Assembly: GCF_020526085.1 (NCBI RefSeq)
Contig: NZ_CP084874.1
Location: 1 to 64,000 of the forward strand
Direction: 5' to 3'
Length of the DNA stretch: 64,000 nucleotides
From: Klebsiella africana
Lineage (GTDB): Bacteria > Pseudomonadota > Gammaproteobacteria > Enterobacterales > Enterobacteriaceae
Position 1 is the first letter of the stretch. Every line of letters starts with the position of its first letter. This document shows, piece after piece, positions 59,126 through 64,000 of this stretch. The position numbers were made by a program, and so were the translations under genes. The notes beneath the pieces were generated by a model that was given only the letters and a program-made list of their open reading frames with translations, searched no databases and was not told where the DNA came from.

Positions 59126-60559
59126 CTAGCTTAAATCGACATTTTTACTGCCGAACAGCCAGGTGAGGACAAAGCCGCACAGGTAGGAGACCGCCAGCCC
59201 GCCGGCGTAGACCGCCATCCCGGCGTAAATTCCGCTGCCGGAGGTCATCAGCGGCAGCGCCACCAGACCGGACGGGCCGAACACCGTGTTCAGGCCGACC
59301 GGCAGCCCCAGCCAGGCGATCAGTCCGACGAAGAACCCGCCGCAGGCGCCGCCGAGGCAGGCGGTGACAAACGGCTTCATCCGCGGCAGGGTGACGCCGT
59401 AGATCAGCGGCTCGCCAATCCCGAGGAAGCCCGGAATAATCGCCCCTTTAATCTGGGTTCGCAGCAGCGAATCGCGCTTCGCCCGCCAGAACAGCGCCAG
59501 CGCCGCCCCCACCTGCCCGGCCCCGGCCATCGCCAGGATCGGGAACAGCGAGTTAAAGCCCTGGGCGTCCACCAGCGCAAAATAGACCGGGACAAACCCC
59601 TGATGGACGCCGAACATCACCGCCAGCAGGAACAGGCCGGCCAGCACCGCCGAGCCAAACGGGTTGCCGTTAAGATGCAGGAACAGCCATGACATGCCGG
59701 TAAACAACCAGCCGCCAATCGGCATGATCACCGTAAAGGTCACCGCGCCCATGATCAGCAGCGTCACCGCCGAAGTGAGGATCATATCGAGGTTGGCCGG
59801 CATCACCCGCCGCACCTGGCGTTCAACCCACGCCCCAAGGATAGCGGCGATCAGTACGCCGATGATATTGCCGCGCGGATCGATGCCATGGCCGAAGAAG
59901 GTGGAAATGCCGGCGTAGAAGCCGCTGGTCGCCTCCGGGTTGTAGCCCAGCACGAACAGCGAGGCGATAATCGCGCCGTTCACGCCGGAGCCGCCGAACG
60001 CCTTCTGCGCGTTATAGCCAATCAGGATACTCAGAAAGGTGAACATCCCTTTGCTGAAGACCTTCATATAGCCAATCAGCGCCACCAGGCTGGCGTTCGG
60101 ATGGGCGTTCTCCAGCACGAAAACCTGTTCCGCCAGGGTGGCGAAGCCCAGCAGCAGCCCGACGGCGATAAAGCCGGGGATCAGCGGCGTAAAGATGGTG
60201 GCGAATTTGGCGAGAAACTTCTGCACCGCGCTGGTCTGCCTGCCCTTCAGCGCCTGCTTTTTCTCCGCCGCGACGTCGGCCAGCGTCGGCGCGGCGGCAG
60301 GCATCTCTTCCAGCAGGCCGTTCATCATTTCGGCAGCGGTTTGCGCCTTGCCGGGGCCGAGCACCACCTGGAACTGCTCGTCGCTGACGATCACCCCCAT
60401 CACGCCGTCAATCTGGCGGATGGCGGCGCTGTTGGCCAGACTTTCATCGCGCAGGGTCAAGCGCAGGCGCGTCATGCAGTTGCCCGCCTGCGCGACGTTT
60501 GCGGCGCCGCCCACGTGGGCGAGGATCCGCGCTATCATCTCTTTCGTTATTTTTGCCAT
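59126..60559 (-). CDS. murP: PTS N-acetylmuramic acid EIIBC (MurP)
   Basis: MurP imports N-acetylmuramic acid and phosphorylates it to MurNAc 6-phosphate, relying on EIIA-Glc because it has no EIIA domain. The 477-residue protein has an N-terminal EIIB domain with Cys28 in GNCMTRLRL and a C-terminal EIIC domain (about 115-470) with [18 protein letters not shown]. It follows murQ by 24 bp on the same strand, so transport and cleavage are made together. Confidence 0.94.
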   Translation of the reverse strand: MAKITKEMIARILAHVGGAANVAQAGNCMTRLRLTLRDESLANSAAIRQIDGVMGVIVSDEQFQVVLGPGKAQTAAEMMNGLLEEMPAAAPTLADVAAEKKQALKGRQTSAVQKFLAKFATIFTPLIPGFIAVGLLLGFATLAEQVFVLENAHPNASLVALIGYMKVFSKGMFTFLSILIGYNAQKAFGGSGVNGAIIASLFVLGYNPEATSGFYAGISTFFGHGIDPRGNIIGVLIAAILGAWVERQVRRVMPANLDMILTSAVTLLIMGAVTFTVIMPIGGWLFTGMSWLFLHLNGNPFGSAVLAGLFLLAVMFGVHQGFVPVYFALVDAQGFNSLFPILAMAGAGQVGAALALFWRAKRDSLLRTQIKGAIIPGFLGIGEPLIYGVTLPRMKPFVTACLGGACGGFFVGLIAWLGLPVGLNTVFGPSGLVALPLMTSGSGIYAGMAVYAGGLAVSYLCGFVLTWLFGSKNVDLS

Positions 60560-60583
60560 TGCCCGTTACCTGTCTGTCGGCGC

Positions 60584-61486
60584 TCAGGTGTTGCTGAGCG
60601 CCTTGCGGATATAGCCGTTGTTTTCTGCCAGCAGCGACTGCGCCGCTTCAGCGCTTAAGTCCGCCAGCACCATCACGATCGCCGTTTTACAGTGGCGGCC
60701 GCAGGCCTCCAGCGCCTTCTGGGCGGTGGCGCGATCGCAGTCGGTGGCCTCCATCACGATAGAGACCTGGCGCTCAATCAGCTTGGCGTTGGTCGCTTCG
60801 ACGTCGACCATCAGGTTGCTGTACACCTTGCCGACGCGGATCATCGCCCCGGTGGAGATCATGTTCAGCACCAGCTTCTGCGCGGTACCGGCTTTCAGGC
60901 GGGTAGAGCCGGTGACCACTTCCGGGCCGACCACCGGGGTGATCGCCACGTCCGCCAGCTGGGCCATTTCTCCATGCGGGTTACAGCTGACGATGGCGAC
61001 AAAGGCATTCTGACTATGGGCATATTCCATGGCGCCAATGACGTACGGCGTGCGTCCGCTGGCCGCCAGTCCCACCAGCACATCGCGCTGGCTGAAGTTC
61101 AGGTTCTGCAGATCCATCGCCCCCTGCGCTTTGTTGTCTTCCACGTTTTCCACGGCGCTGAGAATCGCTTTATGGCCGCCGGCGATGATCCCCACCACCT
61201 GCTCCGGACGGGTACCGAAAGTTGGCGGGCATTCGCTGGCATCGAGGATCCCCAGTCGTCCTGAGGTGCCCGCGCCAATATAAATCAAGCGGCCACCGGC
61301 CTGCAGGGCCGCCGCGACCTTATCCACCACCTCGGCAATTTGCGGCAGATAGGGCGTAATCGCCTGGGCTACCTGCTGGTCTTCCTGGTTTATCACCGTC
61401 AGCATCTCAAGGGTGGAGAGGGTGTCAATGTTGGCGCTGTTGGCGTTACGCCGCTCGGTCAGCAGTTTGCTCAGGTCAATACTCAT
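60584..61486 (-). CDS. murQ: N-acetylmuramic acid 6-phosphate etherase MurQ
   Basis: MurQ cleaves the lactyl ether of MurNAc 6-phosphate to give GlcNAc 6-phosphate and D-lactate in cell-wall recycling. The 300-residue SIS-domain enzyme has the sugar-phosphate-binding GAGTSGRLG loop (71-79), catalytic Glu85 in DASECPPTFG and a second conserved Glu in VENVED. It opens the murQP operon. The repressor gene murR, divergent from murQ in E. coli, is not adjacent here. Confidence 0.96.
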   Translation of the reverse strand: MSIDLSKLLTERRNANSANIDTLSTLEMLTVINQEDQQVAQAITPYLPQIAEVVDKVAAALQAGGRLIYIGAGTSGRLGILDASECPPTFGTRPEQVVGIIAGGHKAILSAVENVEDNKAQGAMDLQNLNFSQRDVLVGLAASGRTPYVIGAMEYAHSQNAFVAIVSCNPHGEMAQLADVAITPVVGPEVVTGSTRLKAGTAQKLVLNMISTGAMIRVGKVYSNLMVDVEATNAKLIERQVSIVMEATDCDRATAQKALEACGRHCKTAIVMVLADLSAEAAQSLLAENNGYIRKALSNT

Positions 61487-61519
61487 AGAAACCTCGTTAT
61501 TCTCAGTGGCGCGCAGTAT

Positions 61520-61538
61520 AAGGAATTATTTATTCCTT
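61520..61538. promoter_or_regulatory. Candidate operator upstream of murQ
   Basis: AAGGAAT-tattt-ATTCCTT is a perfect 7-bp inverted repeat 34 bp before murQ, where a MurR-like repressor might bind. The assignment is an inference from position. Confidence 0.5.
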
Positions 61539-61606
61539 TCCTGTGAAGGGTATCACGATTAGTACGCGGAGAATAATACGAGAATGGTAGATATGGCGGG
61601 AAATAG

Positions 61607-61640
61607 TGCGGTAATAAATCTGGAATATTTTATTACCGCA
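61607..61640 (-). terminator. Hairpin downstream of the Bcr/CflA gene
   Basis: TGCGGTAATAAA and TTTATTACCGCA form a perfect 12-bp stem with a 10-nt loop, just after the MFS stop. It may act as a terminator insulating murQP, although it lacks a clean U-tract. Confidence 0.6.
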
Positions 61641-61648
61641 CCTGGCGT

Positions 61649-62812
61649 TTAGCGCGCGTTGCGCGGCTTGCTGAGGCCCAGCAGCAGCGCCAGCAGGTAG
61701 CAGATGGCCATCGCGAGGCTCATTTTCAGCATCGTTTCACCACCGAGGCCCGCTAGCGGCGCGGCGATGCCGCCGAAGACAAACATCAGGGTGCCCATCA
61801 GCGCGGATGCGGTCCCGGACTGCGCGGCGTCGACGGCGCTCATTGCCTCCGCGCTGGCGACGGTGCTGATACCGCTCATTAGCGACACGGTAAAGAACAA
61901 GCCGACCAGGGCCAGCACCGGCAGCTGCAGCCAGGCAAACAGCAGCATGATCGCCGCACAGCTCACCGCCAGCGTCAGGCCGCCGCGCAGCAGGCTTTCG
62001 GCGCTAAAGCGGCGTGCCAGACGGGAAAAGGTCATCGCGGCGATGATCAGCCCGATACCGTTCAGACCGAACAGCAGACTGAACTGCATGGCGCTCATGC
62101 CGTATTCGCTCTGCATCACGAAGGAAGAAGATCCGATGTAGGAGAACAGCCCGGCCATCATAAAGGCCTGAATCAGGCAGAAGCGCAGAAAACGGCGATT
62201 TTTCAGCACCGGCTGACCGGGTTGCTGGCGGGCGGTATGCGTCGCTGCGGCCGGGCGCGTTTCCCGCAGGATCGCCAGGCTCATAACCAGCAGCACGCCG
62301 CCAATGGCGGCCATCGTCCAGAAGAGAATTCGCCAGTCGAAGGCGGTGATAACGTAGCCGCCCAGCACCGGGGACAGCACCGGCGCAATGCCGTTCACGG
62401 TCATCAGTAGGGCGAAAAACTGGGTCAACAGGGTGCCCTGGTATTTATCGCGGGCGATGGATCGCGACAGCACCGAGCCGCCAGCGCCAGCAAAGCCTTG
62501 TAAAAAGCGCCAGACAATCAGCATGTTGATATCGCGGGTCAGGGCACACATCGCCGAAGAGAAGATAAACAGTAACAGGGACAGCACCAGCGGTTTCAGG
62601 CGGCCAATGCGGTCGCTCAGCGGGCCGAAAAACAGCTGACCCAGGCCGAGGCCAATCAGCGCGGCGGTTAGCGACAACTGGGTCTGGGTGCTGGTGGCCT
62701 GCAGCTGCTGAGTGATCTCCGGCAGCGCCGGTAGATAAAAATCCGTGCACAGCGGGCCGATACCCGACAGCAGGCCGAGGATCAGCGCCCAGGAGAGGGA
62801 AACACGTGCCAT
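61649..62812 (-). CDS. Bcr/CflA-family MFS efflux transporter
   Basis: A 387-residue drug:proton antiporter of the Bcr/CflA group with 12 helices. The start (SGIGPLCTDFYLPALPEITQQL) and motif A (FFGPLSDRIGRLKPL) are diagnostic, and GAGGSVLSRSIARDKY lies in helix 5. An AAGGAA ribosome-binding site precedes the ATG. It lies 45 bp after an RND outer-membrane factor gene on the same strand, so it is probably the last gene of an efflux operon that extends past the window. Confidence 0.9.
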   Translation of the reverse strand: MARVSLSWALILGLLSGIGPLCTDFYLPALPEITQQLQATSTQTQLSLTAALIGLGLGQLFFGPLSDRIGRLKPLVLSLLLFIFSSAMCALTRDINMLIVWRFLQGFAGAGGSVLSRSIARDKYQGTLLTQFFALLMTVNGIAPVLSPVLGGYVITAFDWRILFWTMAAIGGVLLVMSLAILRETRPAAATHTARQQPGQPVLKNRRFLRFCLIQAFMMAGLFSYIGSSSFVMQSEYGMSAMQFSLLFGLNGIGLIIAAMTFSRLARRFSAESLLRGGLTLAVSCAAIMLLFAWLQLPVLALVGLFFTVSLMSGISTVASAEAMSAVDAAQSGTASALMGTLMFVFGGIAAPLAGLGGETMLKMSLAMAICYLLALLLGLSKPRNAR

Positions 62813-62857
62813 AACAATTCCTTGTAGAGGCCGGGCGCGGCCGCCCGGCGGGTAAGT

Positions 62858-64000
62858 TTAACTGGCGCCGCCGCCCAGCGACTGCCAGAGGGTGATCCGG
62901 TTATTGAGGTCGGTTTGCTGCAGGGACAGCAGCGTCGTTTTCGCCGACCACAGCGTGCGCTGAGCGGTGAGCACCGACAGATAATCACCGACCCCGGCCT
63001 GATAGCTTTTCATGGCGATATCCAGCGATGTCTGCTCGGCGGCGACGTACTGCCGCTGGGCATCAAGCTCTTCGCTCAGCGTTTCCCGGCGCGCCAGCGC
63101 GTCGGCAACGTCCTTAAACGCGCTCTGAATCGATTTCTCATAGGTGGCGATCAGCCCCTTTTTCTCCGCTTCCGCATAGCGCAGCTGCGCCAGGTTACTG
63201 CCGCCGGTGAATAGCGGCAGGCTGATAGACGGGGCGAACGACCACACCTGCATCCCGTGGCTGAACAGCGACGACAGCGAGTCACTGCCGACCCCGGCGC
63301 TGGCGGTCAGGGAAATCGACGGGAAGAAGTTCGCCCGCGCTGCGCCGATATCGGCATTGGCGCTCTTCAGGTTGTGCTCCGCTTCCTGAATGTCCGGCCG
63401 ACGCAGCAGCACCGACGATGACACGCCCGCCGGCACCAGCGCAATACTGTTATCCCCCAGGCTCTCGAGAGTGCCGGGCAGGAGGCTCTCCGGCACGGTT
63501 TCCCCCGCCAGCAGGTTAATGGCGTTTTTATCCTGCGCCACCAGCGTACGATAGCTGGCGACGCTGGCGCGCGCCTGCTGATAGACGCTTTCCGCCGAGC
63601 TTAAATCACCCGCGGAGGCGGTGCCTACCGCCATCTGGCGGGCGACGATATTGCGTGAGTTTGCCGCGCTGTCCATGGTCTGCTGCGCCAGCGCCAGATT
63701 GCTGTTATCCGTCGCCAGCGTCACCCAGGCGGTGGTCAAATCGGCAATCATCGTCAGCCGGGTATTCTGCGCGGTGAATTCGCTGGCAAGCCAGGTTTCG
63801 CGCGCCGCGCGCGACAGGCTCTGGTTTTTGCCGAACAAGTCCAGTTCGAAGCTGGAGACCGCGCCGTCGGCCTGCGAAGCGGAGCTCAGGCCGCTGGCCA
63901 CCGTTTTGCTGCGGGTATGGCTCAGCTCAGCATCGACGGTGGGAAACAGCGACGCCCGCGTCTCGCCGTACTGGGCGCGCGCGGTCTCGATATCGGCCAG
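62858..64000 (-). CDS. RND efflux outer-membrane factor, 3' part (NodT/OprM type, possibly EefC)
   Basis: The frame stays open to the window end, so the 5' part is missing. About 380 residues are visible, beginning LADIETARAQYGETRASLFP. Tandem TolC-like repeats are present: the coiled-coil segments SLSRAARETWLASEFTAQNTRL and SAESVYQQARASVASYRTLV, the beta motif SVLLRRPDIQEAEHNL, and the second copies ANFFPSISLTASAG and YLSVLTAQRTLWSAKTTLLSL. It is the exit duct of a tripartite RND pump. Klebsiella EefC is a candidate, but upstream pump genes are outside the window. Confidence 0.88.
   Translation of the reverse strand: MADIETARAQYGETRASLFPTVDAELSHTRSKTVASGLSSASQADGAVSSFELDLFGKNQSLSRAARETWLASEFTAQNTRLTMIADLTTAWVTLATDNSNLALAQQTMDSAANSRNIVARQMAVGTASAGDLSSAESVYQQARASVASYRTLVAQDKNAINLLAGETVPESLLPGTLESLGDNSIALVPAGVSSSVLLRRPDIQEAEHNLKSANADIGAARANFFPSISLTASAGVGSDSLSSLFSHGMQVWSFAPSISLPLFTGGSNLAQLRYAEAEKKGLIATYEKSIQSAFKDVADALARRETLSEELDAQRQYVAAEQTSLDIAMKSYQAGVGDYLSVLTAQRTLWSAKTTLLSLQQTDLNNRITLWQSLGGGAS

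Overview
The window reads as the start of a circular Klebsiella chromosome (most likely the K. pneumoniae species complex) numbered from dnaA. This is inferred from near-identity by eye to enterobacterial DnaA, DnaN, RecF, GyrB, IlvB and Uhp proteins, from E. coli-like gene order, from GC-rich codon use and from REP-type repeats. Klebsiella-typical accessory loci also fit: alpha-glucoside PTS (aglAB), phosphonate (phnXWRSTUV), gallate (gal) and an RND outer-membrane factor. No tRNA, rRNA, insertion sequence, prophage or CRISPR array was seen.

Layout. 1-6.2 kb: dnaA-dnaN-recF-gyrB, with an unusual structured 207-bp spacer between dnaN and recF. 6.4-15.3 kb: yidA, a translationally coupled pair of uncharacterised outer-membrane barrels, yidR/yidQ, the small heat-shock genes ibpA-ibpB with a sigma-32 promoter and thermosensor leaders, a dinD remnant, yidE and the regulator yidP. 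15.6-18.6 kb: aglA-aglB. 18.7-26.6 kb: yidHGF, dsdAX with dsdC, emrD, an EamA transporter and a GNAT enzyme. 26.6-27.3 kb: a compact SOS toxin-antitoxin locus, tisB with the antisense RNA IstR-1 and a LexA box. 27.4-34.8 kb: ivbL-ilvBN and uhpABC-uhpT. 34.8-38.3 kb: a LysR gene, yicN, an SRPBCC gene whose ribosome-binding site and start codon lie inside a 15-bp perfect inverted repeat, and nepI. 38.3-45.1 kb: the 2-aminoethylphosphonate locus with two matching operators. 45.2-50.1 kb: a LamB-type porin, a split cellobiose-type PTS and a LacI regulator with palindromic operators. 50.3-57.7 kb: gallate catabolism with a tandem-HTH LysR regulator and an extra dehydrogenase. 57.7-64 kb: yicS, yicL, murQP, a Bcr/CflA pump and the 3' part of an RND outer-membrane factor.

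Compared with the E. coli order as I remember it (nepI-yicS-nlpA-yicL), about 19 kb of catabolic cargo sits between nepI and yicS and nlpA is missing, which marks this as an accessory insertion point. Several units form complete physiological modules: phosphonate uptake plus C-P cleavage to acetaldehyde and phosphate; gallate uptake and ring cleavage to pyruvate and oxaloacetate; D-serine uptake and deamination; sensing and uptake of hexose phosphate; and MurNAc uptake and cleavage.

The points most worth a second look are the hairpin over the SRPBCC start, the tisB/IstR locus, the coupled barrel pair, the dnaN-recF element, the PTS-porin locus without a hydrolase and the additions to the gallate cluster.
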